From: Bacteroidia bacterium
GTDB taxonomy: Bacteria > Bacteroidota > Bacteroidia > Bacteroidales > Azobacteroidaceae
Direction of reading: 5' to 3'
Assembly: GCA_025999115.1 (NCBI GenBank)
Contig: BNWW01000006.1
Span: forward strand, 1 to 49,275
DNA length: 49,275 bases
The notes beneath the pieces are model-generated. The model searched no databases. It was not told the origin of the DNA and saw only the letters and a program-made list of their open reading frames with translations. Position numbers and translations under genes: made by a program. Positions 25,938 through 34,037 of the stretch are shown one piece after another (the stretch's first letter is position 1; every line of letters starts with the position of its first letter).

Positions 25938-26627
25938 TCACATGATTCCATATTTAGCAAAAGCATCCACGGTAGTCATTCCTTCCTGCAAGGCTTTTTT
26001 GACTAATTTTTCGCCCCGAGCTTTTTCCAAGGCTTTTATAAACACTTCCGATTCAACGACTTGCGGAACAATCACTACGCCGTCGCGGTCGCCAAACACA
26101 ATATCGCCCGGATGAACGGGAATGCCGCCAAACTCAATCGGAACACGATAATCGATCACTTTGCCGCGCACACCTTGATCTTGTGCGTAAGTTCCGGCCG
26201 AAAATGTCGGAAAATTGAGCGCTAAAATCTCGTTTGTATCGCGCGAAAAACCATTGACAACGGAGCCGGCGCATTTCACTTGCATCGCCCGTGTACTCAT
26301 CAATCCACCCCACAAAGCATAATTGTGCGACGAACCCGAACAAATATAGACTTCATCTTCCTGTAAACCGTCTAATGCTTCAAACATCAATCCGAAAGGC
26401 TTTTTCATCATCGGATTGTGGCTTTGCGACGATTTTTCTTCAAACACATCGGTTTCCAAAACCGGCATCGCACGGCCGATTACCACCATTTCGGGCGACA
26501 ATGGCTTCACATATTGCGGTAAGAATTGATGCGTATAATCTAATTTATCCAACACATCGCCCACCAAAGCGGTAAAAAGTTCTTTTTTAGCGATCGCAAA
26601 TAATTCTTTGTCTGTTTTCCATTCCAT
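25938..26627 (-). CDS. RraA-like aldolase family protein
   Basis: I place the start at 26627 (MEWKTDKELFAIAKK); the frame is open to 26810 but the extra part has no family likeness and overlaps the SGNH gene. The 229 residues contain GGLMSTRAMQVKCAGSVVNG and GGIPVHPGDIVFGDRDGVVIVP, the RraA/HMG-CHA aldolase pattern with the Asp that holds the metal. In this setting a retro-aldol step on a keto acid from uronate breakdown is plausible, but other roles (RNase E inhibitor name, decarboxylase) cannot be excluded. It starts 4 bp after the SGNH gene. Confidence 0.75.
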   Translation of the reverse strand: MEWKTDKELFAIAKKELFTALVGDVLDKLDYTHQFLPQYVKPLSPEMVVIGRAMPVLETDVFEEKSSQSHNPMMKKPFGLMFEALDGLQEDEVYICSGSSHNYALWGGLMSTRAMQVKCAGSVVNGFSRDTNEILALNFPTFSAGTYAQDQGVRGKVIDYRVPIEFGGIPVHPGDIVFGDRDGVVIVPQVVESEVFIKALEKARGEKLVKKALQEGMTTVDAFAKYGIM

Positions 26628-26631
26628 GTTT

Positions 26632-27321
26632 TTATTGCTTTTTTTCATCCAAAATCCGTTCCATAAAACCGGCGATGTAGGCCGCTTGCAACGATCGCGT
26701 AGGCAAATCGTAATGCACGTGGTCGGCAATATGCTCGATACCCAGATTTTTGCTGAACGAATACAAATCAATGCACGGAATCTGTTTTCCGGCCATAATC
26801 TCGTCGGCAATGGCGTTGTAACGAATCACATCATCGCCGTAACGACGAATGGAAGAAGATTTGGCATTGTGAATGCTATCGACCACATAAGTCGTCCGAA
26901 TCCAAATCAATTGCGTGTGATTTTTTTCCAATAAAGCGACAATTTCATTCAGGTTTTTCCGGTAATCTTCTTCCGGAACTTGAATGACACCGGTTTTCGG
27001 ATCGTGTTTCACATCGTGGAGGCCGCAATTCAACAAGAGGTAATTCGGACGGAATGTTTCATCTGTGTATTTCGAGCGCAGATATTCCAAGACCATACGC
27101 GAATCACCGCCGTTGGCTCCGGCCGGCACATCGAGGTTTTTTTCGGCTTGGCCGTTGTCTTTTTTGCGTTCGATGTCGCTTACTTCGGCTAAATATTCTT
27201 TCAGATAGGGCCAATATTGGACTGAAATGCTGTCGCCGACCAGGAAGATTTTTGGCTTTTGAACGGCAGTAAAAGCCATACAAACGATCGCTATCAGAGC
27301 GAGTGGGATTGTTTTTTTCAT
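26632..27321 (-). CDS. Secreted SGNH-hydrolase esterase
   Basis: The 229 residues have a signal peptide (MKKTIPLALIAIVCMAFTAV) and the SGNH blocks: GDSIS with nucleophile S31, the GANGGDSR block, NCGLHDV, and the final DHVHYD with the Asp-His pair. It is probably a carbohydrate acetyl or methyl esterase acting on pectin side groups. It lies 7 bp after the beta-propeller gene and 4 bp before the RraA-like gene. Confidence 0.78.
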   Translation of the reverse strand: MKKTIPLALIAIVCMAFTAVQKPKIFLVGDSISVQYWPYLKEYLAEVSDIERKKDNGQAEKNLDVPAGANGGDSRMVLEYLRSKYTDETFRPNYLLLNCGLHDVKHDPKTGVIQVPEEDYRKNLNEIVALLEKNHTQLIWIRTTYVVDSIHNAKSSSIRRYGDDVIRYNAIADEIMAGKQIPCIDLYSFSKNLGIEHIADHVHYDLPTRSLQAAYIAGFMERILDEKKQ

Positions 27322-27328
27322 GATTATT

Positions 27329-28687
27329 TTATTTTGAGGACTTTAATGAGATTATTTGGCGAATATCCAGAATATAGAGTTGACGGCCGTCCCAATTGGG
27401 CGAATCGACAATCACAAAATTGCCATCCTGACTGCTGCGCGGATGCGTATCGCAACGCCATTCTCCCTTGTATGCGAGCGGAGAATAAAAATCGGCGAGC
27501 GGAATCCGTTTACCGGTCGGAACATGATAGAGATATACCGATTGCAGGTGCGTTTTCGGATCGGGATAAGTATCGTTCAAAATCCATTCGTTGTTGTGAT
27601 GCGGAAGATAGGTGCAATGGCCGTTGCGGAGCATCACATCTTTGCCGATTTGTTCGATATTTTCGACCGGAGAATCTTCAAAAAGATAGAATCCGCCGCC
27701 TTTTTCAGGAAGATTTGTCCACGCTAAAATATGGTTTGTGTCGCGCCAGATAAAATGCGAAGTGTAATTGTAAGGATCAATGATGCGAATATCGGAACCA
27801 TCGGCGGCGGCAGTCAGCATCCGGGTTCCCCAACCGCCCACATCGGCGTATTTGGCGGTACGTTCGGCATCGGGATAACGCCAACGATGCAGAAAAATAA
27901 AGCGCGTTCCGTCGGGATTAATCAACAAGTGATTGAACCAATGTTTGGCTTCGGCCGTTTCGGTATCGTAGGGATTCGTCATTTTCGCCACTTGTGCAAT
28001 GGAGATAATCAATTGAGCTTCGCCGGTTTGCATATTAATTTTCCAGATTCCGCTGCTGTTGGGCGCCAATTCGTTTTGATACGGATCGGGGATTCCTGCA
28101 TAACCGTATCCGGGACGGGTGTCGTTCACCCGGCGATAATCGGTGGTAACCGCCCATTTGCCGTCGGGACTGAGGGCGTAAATCGTCCATGGAATCGTGC
28201 GCATTTCTCGCGTTTCGATGTTCATAATACGGCAAACGAAACGGTCGCCCTCTTTGTCGTTCCAAACCACTTCGTTGGACGATCCGGGAATGAATTGCAA
28301 TTGACAGCCTTGTTGCCAACCCCACGCCTGCGATTCGCCAAGTTTTATCCATTTAGAATTGTCCTGCAAATCGACCATCCCGATTTCAATGACATCTTCC
28401 GGTGTCGGGGAACGATGTTCAAAAGAAGTTTGCATGCCCAGCACATAACGATTGGTCGGATCCGTTTCGATTTTGTCGTAATAGGCAAACCAATGATAAC
28501 CGGGATTCGCAGTAATTCGTTTGACTGGAACATACAACTTGGAAAAAGAATCCACCTCGGCAATGGCTGCATTGTCGGTTGTTGCAAATAAATCGGGTGT
28601 TTTTTGTGTGGTGCAGGCACAAGCGAAAAAGGCGAATGCTGCGGCAATTAATACGTTTTTTTTCATGTGATTCATTTGTTTTTTCAT
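27329..28687 (-). CDS. Beta-propeller lipoprotein, possibly oligogalacturonate lyase-like
   Basis: The 452 residues begin with a lipoprotein signal (FAFFACACTTQ). The rest has propeller-type blades (YALSPDGKWAVTTDYRR, LLINPDGTRFIFLHRWR, CDTHPRSSQDGNFVIVD). The arrangement and the pectin setting suggest a PL22-type oligogalacturonate lyase or a related unnamed family; His residues in HWFNHL, GHCTYLPHH and DTHPR could bind metal. The start at 28687 overlaps the GH2 stop by 4 bp; the ATG at 28666 would also give a signal peptide. Being a lipoprotein is unlike the cytoplasmic Ogl of Enterobacteria. Confidence 0.65.
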   Translation of the reverse strand: MKKQMNHMKKNVLIAAAFAFFACACTTQKTPDLFATTDNAAIAEVDSFSKLYVPVKRITANPGYHWFAYYDKIETDPTNRYVLGMQTSFEHRSPTPEDVIEIGMVDLQDNSKWIKLGESQAWGWQQGCQLQFIPGSSNEVVWNDKEGDRFVCRIMNIETREMRTIPWTIYALSPDGKWAVTTDYRRVNDTRPGYGYAGIPDPYQNELAPNSSGIWKINMQTGEAQLIISIAQVAKMTNPYDTETAEAKHWFNHLLINPDGTRFIFLHRWRYPDAERTAKYADVGGWGTRMLTAAADGSDIRIIDPYNYTSHFIWRDTNHILAWTNLPEKGGGFYLFEDSPVENIEQIGKDVMLRNGHCTYLPHHNNEWILNDTYPDPKTHLQSVYLYHVPTGKRIPLADFYSPLAYKGEWRCDTHPRSSQDGNFVIVDSPNWDGRQLYILDIRQIISLKSSK

Positions 28688-30489
28688 GGCATCATGTCAT
28701 TATAGAATTGTTTCATAATATAGAACGCTTGTTTCTTTTCCTCTTTTTCCGAAATCAATCCTTTGCGATTGTAATAATCCTGAATGCCGGTCAGCGGACG
28801 TTTCGGGGAACGAAAATCGACTAATATCCAAGGTGTTGTTCCTCGCAAGAACGGGATTTTCTTCAGCATGGCAATATTTTCTTCAAAAAAGGAGGCTTGA
28901 AATTCTTCCGTCCAGCGGTCGGTTTTTGTACCGTGTTTTCCGGCTAATGCACCCGCTCCAAATTCACTCATAATCAGCGGTTTATCATAAATCGTTTTCC
29001 ATGTTTTTGAGGGCGATTCAGCCGGTAGCACATCGCCATACCATCCCAAATATTCGTTGCAACCGAGTACATCCAACTGTTCGCCCAAGGGGTCGTTGAT
29101 GATAATCGTAGTTGGATCGGCGGCTTCGGTATGTATTTCCAAAGCGGCTGTGAGCAATCGGGAATCATCCAAACTGCGGATATATTGCGCATAATTGGTC
29201 AAGAATTTCAACCGCGCATCGCCCAAAGGGGTTTCGTTTGCCAACGACCACAAGATGACTGCCGCCCTGTTTTTATCGCGGTTGAACATTTCGGTAAACT
29301 GATTTTTTGCATTATCGAAAACCGATGGAATTTGCCATTGAATCGTCCAATACAACGGAATTTCCGCCCAAACCATAATGCCCATTTTTTCGGCTTCGCG
29401 TATCATGTTTTCATTGTGCGTGTAATGCGCCAACCGCACAAAATTGCAACCCATTTCTTTTGCCCAACCAAGCAACAAACGCGCGTCTTCCACGCTGTAT
29501 GCACGACCTCCACGCAAAGGATTTTCTTCATGCACACAGGTTCCGCGCAAAAACACCGGTTTGCCGTTTAATAAAATATCTTGTCCGCGTGTTTCGATGC
29601 TGCGAAATCCGATTTGGTCGGTTATCACATCTTCTCCGGCAGCCAATTCTACAGTATATAATTTGGGGTTTTCGGGCGACCATAATTCCAATTTCTTCGT
29701 AAACGTGATTTTTGCCACTCCATCCTTATCGGTCTTATACGATTGTTTGAATTTTAATTCCGGTATTTGAATCGTAACGGTTTGACCTTGTAGGGACGTT
29801 GCGCGCAACGCCCCTACCTTAATGTTGCCGGAAATGACATCGTATTTCCCTTTTTCCAAGTGAATGAAATAATCTTGAATATACACTTTCGCTGTTTCGA
29901 CCAATGAAACCGAACGGGTAATGCCGCCGAAATTCCACCAATCGCTGTTCACAGTGGGAATACCGTCAAGGCGGCGCACATTATTGACTTTTACAACGAT
30001 AAAATTAGTACCATCGTTCACTAAATCAGTGATTTCAAAGGCGAAAGGTGTAAATCCACCGATGTGTTCACCCACTTTTTGTCCGTTTACATACACTTGA
30101 GCCTCGTAATTCACAGCTCCGAAATGCAGAAACAAACGCTTACCGGCTGTTTTCCGGTATTCAAAATCTTTTTCATACCATATCGTGCCTTCATACCACA
30201 ACAATTCAGGACTCTGACTGTTCCAATCGCCCGGAACCTGCAAGACAGGCGCCGCACCGAAATCATATTCTATCAATTCGGTTTTGTCCTTTACTTTTTT
30301 ATTCAGAAAAAAGCCATCGGGTTTAGGCTCGAACCGGTAATCGTAATAACCGGTTTCCATCGGGTCTATCAAATAATGCCAAGCACCGTCTAATGAAACG
30401 GTTTTGCGATTATATACATTTGCCGGCTGAGCAAAAACGGTTATTGTCAGCGTAAGAGCAATGAATGTAAAAAATGTTTTTTTAATCAT
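28684..30489 (-). CDS. GH2 beta-glucuronidase-like enzyme
   Basis: The 601 residues have a signal peptide (ending TITVFAQ) and the three-part GH2 layout: jelly-roll domain with DGAWHYLIDPMETGYYDYRF, Ig-like domain, and TIM barrel. The acid/base is E419 in LWSLANETPL and the nucleophile E509 in MSEFGAGA, close to E413 and E504 of E. coli GusA. It should release glucuronic acid (or galacturonic acid) from pectin or arabinogalactan side chains, feeding UxaC. Residues VGALRATSLQ (from 29790-29817) come from a palindromic repeat inserted in frame in the Ig-like domain region. Confidence 0.88.
   Translation of the reverse strand: MIKKTFFTFIALTLTITVFAQPANVYNRKTVSLDGAWHYLIDPMETGYYDYRFEPKPDGFFLNKKVKDKTELIEYDFGAAPVLQVPGDWNSQSPELLWYEGTIWYEKDFEYRKTAGKRLFLHFGAVNYEAQVYVNGQKVGEHIGGFTPFAFEITDLVNDGTNFIVVKVNNVRRLDGIPTVNSDWWNFGGITRSVSLVETAKVYIQDYFIHLEKGKYDVISGNIKVGALRATSLQGQTVTIQIPELKFKQSYKTDKDGVAKITFTKKLELWSPENPKLYTVELAAGEDVITDQIGFRSIETRGQDILLNGKPVFLRGTCVHEENPLRGGRAYSVEDARLLLGWAKEMGCNFVRLAHYTHNENMIREAEKMGIMVWAEIPLYWTIQWQIPSVFDNAKNQFTEMFNRDKNRAAVILWSLANETPLGDARLKFLTNYAQYIRSLDDSRLLTAALEIHTEAADPTTIIINDPLGEQLDVLGCNEYLGWYGDVLPAESPSKTWKTIYDKPLIMSEFGAGALAGKHGTKTDRWTEEFQASFFEENIAMLKKIPFLRGTTPWILVDFRSPKRPLTGIQDYYNRKGLISEKEEKKQAFYIMKQFYNDMMP
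29790..29817. repeat. 28-bp palindromic repeat inserted in frame in the GH2 gene
   Basis: The left arm GTAGGGACGTTGCG and right arm CGCAACGCCCCTAC pair with one mismatch. On the minus strand it encodes VGALRATSLQ inside the GH2 protein. A second, perfect copy lies at 47774-47801 in an unrelated secreted protein. Confidence 0.85.
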
Positions 30490-30493
30490 TATA

Positions 30494-31930
30494 TTATTGT
30501 TTTACAGGTTCAAAAGAGGATTTTTCGACTGTAGCCTCCGTAACGTCAGCCAAAATAACTGCCGGACGTTCGTCTGCTTCCATCGTGCGCAATTGAACGT
30601 TATTAAAATGAATATTGTCCGTGTGGCGCACATAAAATCCGTAAGCGGGTAATTGACCGAACATATCGCCGCGCGGGTGTTTCGTTGACACTTCCGGCAC
30701 ATTGTCTATTGTCAATTTTTGTACGGCTTTGCCTTCTTCGCCTTGAAACCACAGCGGCTTGTTACCGCCTTCAAAGGCAAGATTGATATTTTCCAAAACG
30801 ACATTTTGAACACGCGCGGTGGGAATGCCGGTTATCGAACAACCGTAGCGACCGATTTTTGTACCGTAGATATTCTGAATGGAAATATCTTTGACAGAGC
30901 CGGTTGCAGCGGTTTCACCGTTTCGGTGCATCCGTCCGCGATTGCCCAAACGAACAAAAATGGCGGTTCCTTTGATGTTGCGCAACGTAATATTGGAAAC
31001 CACGATGCGTTCGGTTTGTGCGCCATCGACACACATAATGTCCACGCCGCCCAACCGGCAATCGTAAATACTGCAATTCGAGATGTTGATGTCCTGAAAT
31101 CCGCCCACCGATTCGGTACCGAGTTTGATGCCCGAAGCATTGGTGGTAATCACGCAATTGGTAATCGTGATGTTGCGACAAGCCTCTTTGCGCGATAAAC
31201 TTTTCAAACAAATTCCGTCATCGCCGCTGTTGATGAAACAATTGGCAATACGCACATTCCGGCAATCAACAATATCCAAACCATCGGTGTTGCGACCGGG
31301 TGCATCGGCGAAACGCGCTTTTTCGATGTCGTTATTTTCACGGCTATCAACCGTGATTCCGTCTATTAAAAGGTCTTCGCAAATCGAATAATTTTGCACC
31401 CACGAAGCCGAATTACGCAAAGTAATGTCTTTGATTTTTATGTTTTTGCAAGCCCGAAGATGAATAATGCGCGGACGTTCCTTCAAAGCCTCCAAACTGT
31501 CTATACCGATAAAATTTTCACCGTTGCCATCTATCGTTCCATTGCCGGTGATAGCGATATTTTCGGCTTCTTCTGCAAAAATCAACATTCGATTACTCAA
31601 CAATTCACCGTGATACGATGGATGTTTCGTTTTTGTAACCGGATAATCGCTTTGCTGCGGACTGCCCAATAATATGGCTCCGGCTTCGATTTCCAACGAG
31701 ATATTACTTTGTAAATAAATGGTTCCCGAAAGAAATGTGCCGTTATGCAAATAGACTTTTCCGCCTCCGGCTTGCGCACATTGGTCTATCGCTGTTTGTA
31801 TGGCTTTTGTGTCCAATGTTTTCCCATCGCCGGTGGCTCCAAACGAATACACGTCCCACACGCCGGTCGTTTGCGAAAAAAGGGTAGTCGCAATCAACAA
31901 TAGTATGAATAGGGTTGAAAATCGGTGCAT
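30494..31930 (-). CDS. GH28 polygalacturonase-type enzyme, copy 2
   Basis: The 478 residues have a signal peptide and the GH28 start VYSFGATGDGKTLDTKAIQTAID. It keeps the normal NTD (D216) and D237/D238, again with SGIKLGTES in place of GHG. It is the closest relative of copy 1 in the window (shared DLLIDGITVDSREN). Likely periplasmic exo- or endo-acting on galacturonan. It ends 4 bp before the GH2 start and begins 1 bp after copy 3. Confidence 0.9.
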   Translation of the reverse strand: MHRFSTLFILLLIATTLFSQTTGVWDVYSFGATGDGKTLDTKAIQTAIDQCAQAGGGKVYLHNGTFLSGTIYLQSNISLEIEAGAILLGSPQQSDYPVTKTKHPSYHGELLSNRMLIFAEEAENIAITGNGTIDGNGENFIGIDSLEALKERPRIIHLRACKNIKIKDITLRNSASWVQNYSICEDLLIDGITVDSRENNDIEKARFADAPGRNTDGLDIVDCRNVRIANCFINSGDDGICLKSLSRKEACRNITITNCVITTNASGIKLGTESVGGFQDINISNCSIYDCRLGGVDIMCVDGAQTERIVVSNITLRNIKGTAIFVRLGNRGRMHRNGETAATGSVKDISIQNIYGTKIGRYGCSITGIPTARVQNVVLENINLAFEGGNKPLWFQGEEGKAVQKLTIDNVPEVSTKHPRGDMFGQLPAYGFYVRHTDNIHFNNVQLRTMEADERPAVILADVTEATVEKSSFEPVKQ

Positions 31931-31931
31931 A

Positions 31932-33353
31932 TCAACGAATAGTTATACCGGAAGTACCGGTCTGTCGAATCAATTTGTCTTGTGAACGGGAATCGCCCAA
32001 ATACAATTCTTGCAACACGGCTCCCTGCACATCGTCCAACACAATAGCCGGACGTAAATCAGGATTCAGCAAACGGAATTGAATGTTGTTCATACGCAAA
32101 TTTTCTACGTGGCGAACGTAAAAACCATAAGCCGGTAAATCGCCGAACATTAAAATTTTCGGATAGGCTTTTTCCTCTTCGGGAATTTCACGTTGCGCCT
32201 GTTGGTGGGTGCCGTTGCCGTATAATTCAATAAAAATATCGGATAAATTCAGATTTTCGATGCGATGACCGGGAATGCCGCAAATAAAATTCTGACTGTT
32301 ATCGACCCCCGTACTTGCCTCCGCCTGTGCGATTACTGCTTGCACGTGGCTGATTTGCACATTGCGAATCCGTCCTGCCGAGTCCAATTGTTTGTCTTTG
32401 GGGATGTTGTAAGGTCGCATCCGGGCGCCTAACCGCAATTGAATGGCTGATTTCACATCGCGCATCGTGATATTCGAAATCGTTACCCCGTTAATATCCG
32501 CGCCATCCACCGAAAATAAATTGATGCCCCGTGAGCCGTAAATAGAGCAATTGCTGATGCTGATATTTTCAAAATTGCCTACCGCTTCCGTTCCGATTTT
32601 GATGGCGGAACAAGTGGAGGAAAGGATACAATCGGAAATCACAATATCGGAACTCCGGTCGCGTTGAAACGATTTCAAGACGATGGCATCGTCTTCGGAA
32701 CTGATGTTGCAGCCGACTATGCTCACTCGACTACAGCCATCCACATCAATGCCATCGTTGTTGCGGTTGGAATAACTGTGGAGCCGGATGGCGTGAATAT
32801 TCACATCTTCGCAATTCCGTAAATGGAAAGTCCAGCAAGCCGGATTCCGCAAGGTAACATCCTTTACCGTAACAAATTGACAATTGGTGAAACGAATCAA
32901 GCCCGGACGTTCGTTTTCACGGGGGAAAGGCGGAAAATTTTCGCGTGTTCCCCGTCCGTCAATAATCCCGGCGCCTTCCAATGCAATGTATCTCACATTT
33001 TCGGCATAAATCAGCGGACCGTGCCAAACATAAGGAGGCGCCAGTTTGAGTACGCCCAAATCGGAAGGATAATCCTTGATATTGGTACTTCCTAACAATA
33101 TCGCCCCGTTTTCAAACCGCAAAGTGATATAATCTTTCAGTATGATAGACCCCGAAACATATTGTCCCGTGGGAAACAGCACTATGCCACCGCCCCCGGC
33201 AGCCGCTTTGTCTATTGTAGCCTGAATGGCTTTCGTGTCTATCGCTTTTCCATCGCCTTTTGCGCCAAAATCGCGCACGGAATACACACTGCTACTTGCT
33301 TGCAAACAAAATGTGCAAAGAGCAAATAATCCGATAAATAGTCCTTTTCTCAT
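31932..33353 (-). CDS. GH28 polygalacturonase-type enzyme, copy 3 (divergent)
   Basis: The 473 residues have a signal peptide (ending FCLQASS) and the beta-helix start YSVRDFGAKGDGKAIDTKAIQ. Its active-site blocks are NND (D200) and SEDDA (D221/D222), which differ from copies 1 and 2, and SAIKIGTEAVG replaces SGIKIGTES. These changes suggest another substrate, for example rhamnogalacturonan or a substituted galacturonan. Its ATG shares a base with the stop of the lipoprotein gene upstream (TAATG). Confidence 0.87.
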   Translation of the reverse strand: MRKGLFIGLFALCTFCLQASSSVYSVRDFGAKGDGKAIDTKAIQATIDKAAAGGGGIVLFPTGQYVSGSIILKDYITLRFENGAILLGSTNIKDYPSDLGVLKLAPPYVWHGPLIYAENVRYIALEGAGIIDGRGTRENFPPFPRENERPGLIRFTNCQFVTVKDVTLRNPACWTFHLRNCEDVNIHAIRLHSYSNRNNDGIDVDGCSRVSIVGCNISSEDDAIVLKSFQRDRSSDIVISDCILSSTCSAIKIGTEAVGNFENISISNCSIYGSRGINLFSVDGADINGVTISNITMRDVKSAIQLRLGARMRPYNIPKDKQLDSAGRIRNVQISHVQAVIAQAEASTGVDNSQNFICGIPGHRIENLNLSDIFIELYGNGTHQQAQREIPEEEKAYPKILMFGDLPAYGFYVRHVENLRMNNIQFRLLNPDLRPAIVLDDVQGAVLQELYLGDSRSQDKLIRQTGTSGITIR

Positions 33354-33991
33354 TATCTTTCTGTTATTAATTCAATACTTCCACGCATCCGTTCGCCACT
33401 GTAAACCGTCAATTTGTATTTGGAACGCGCCACCAAGCCTTCCACGCGTTTGGATCCGGCAGCCGCTTCTTCACTCGCAACCGTCACATCAAACGGAGCC
33501 TGTTCGGTACGACCTTCCAACCATTCCACGTGAATGCGCGTAATCGGTGTTGCGTCAATCAACCAATGCAAGTTAATCCAAGTATTACCGATTTCATTCA
33601 AATAGGAAACAATGATATTTTCCGGCAAAGTGGTAAAATTAACCGCTATAAATTCGGAATCTTTGATTGCCGGATCGTTGCCGACACTCTTTATACGCAC
33701 GGTATAACGGGTTGCACCCCATAATTCGGGAAATGCAAACGCCGGGGCGGTCAATAAAGCAGTTTGTACATCAACTGCTGTTTCAAACGTTGCGCCCGTA
33801 TTGCGTCCATATTCCAATTGATACGATGCCCCTTTGATGGGTGTCCACGTAATACTCGACCGGTCGGGCGCGATACTCAAATTTGCCGGACGGAACAAGC
33901 GGCTGGGAGTATTATCGGTCGTTGCTTCGTCTTCACAAGCACTCAAACCGATAAACAGACTTAACAATAAGAATAAGCCGATATTTTTCAT
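33353..33991 (-). CDS. Short SusE-position lipoprotein with FN3-like domains
   Basis: I place the start at 33991 (MKNIGLFLLLSLFIGLSACE, lipoprotein signal); the frame is open to 34024 with several in-frame ATGs. About 212 residues follow, with two FN3-like units (LSIAPDRSSITWTPIKGASYQLEYG; IRIHVEWLEG region). It sits directly after SusD, the place of SusE/SusF glycan-binding lipoproteins. Pectin loci often carry longer FN3 plus beta-helix (DUF4957/DUF5123) proteins here; this may be the FN3 part alone. A surface pectin-binding role is inferred. Confidence 0.7.
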   Translation of the reverse strand: MKNIGLFLLLSLFIGLSACEDEATTDNTPSRLFRPANLSIAPDRSSITWTPIKGASYQLEYGRNTGATFETAVDVQTALLTAPAFAFPELWGATRYTVRIKSVGNDPAIKDSEFIAVNFTTLPENIIVSYLNEIGNTWINLHWLIDATPITRIHVEWLEGRTEQAPFDVTVASEEAAAGSKRVEGLVARSKYKLTVYSGERMRGSIELITER

Positions 33992-34037
33992 TTTTCGCAT
34001 ATCTTTCATTTTTAATGGATTCATTACTCATTTTTTC

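Noticed and set aside
26628..26810. N-terminal extension of the RraA-like protein
   Set aside because: The extra 61 codons overlap the SGNH gene in another frame and show no family likeness; MEWKTDKELF at 26627 matches the usual RraA start.
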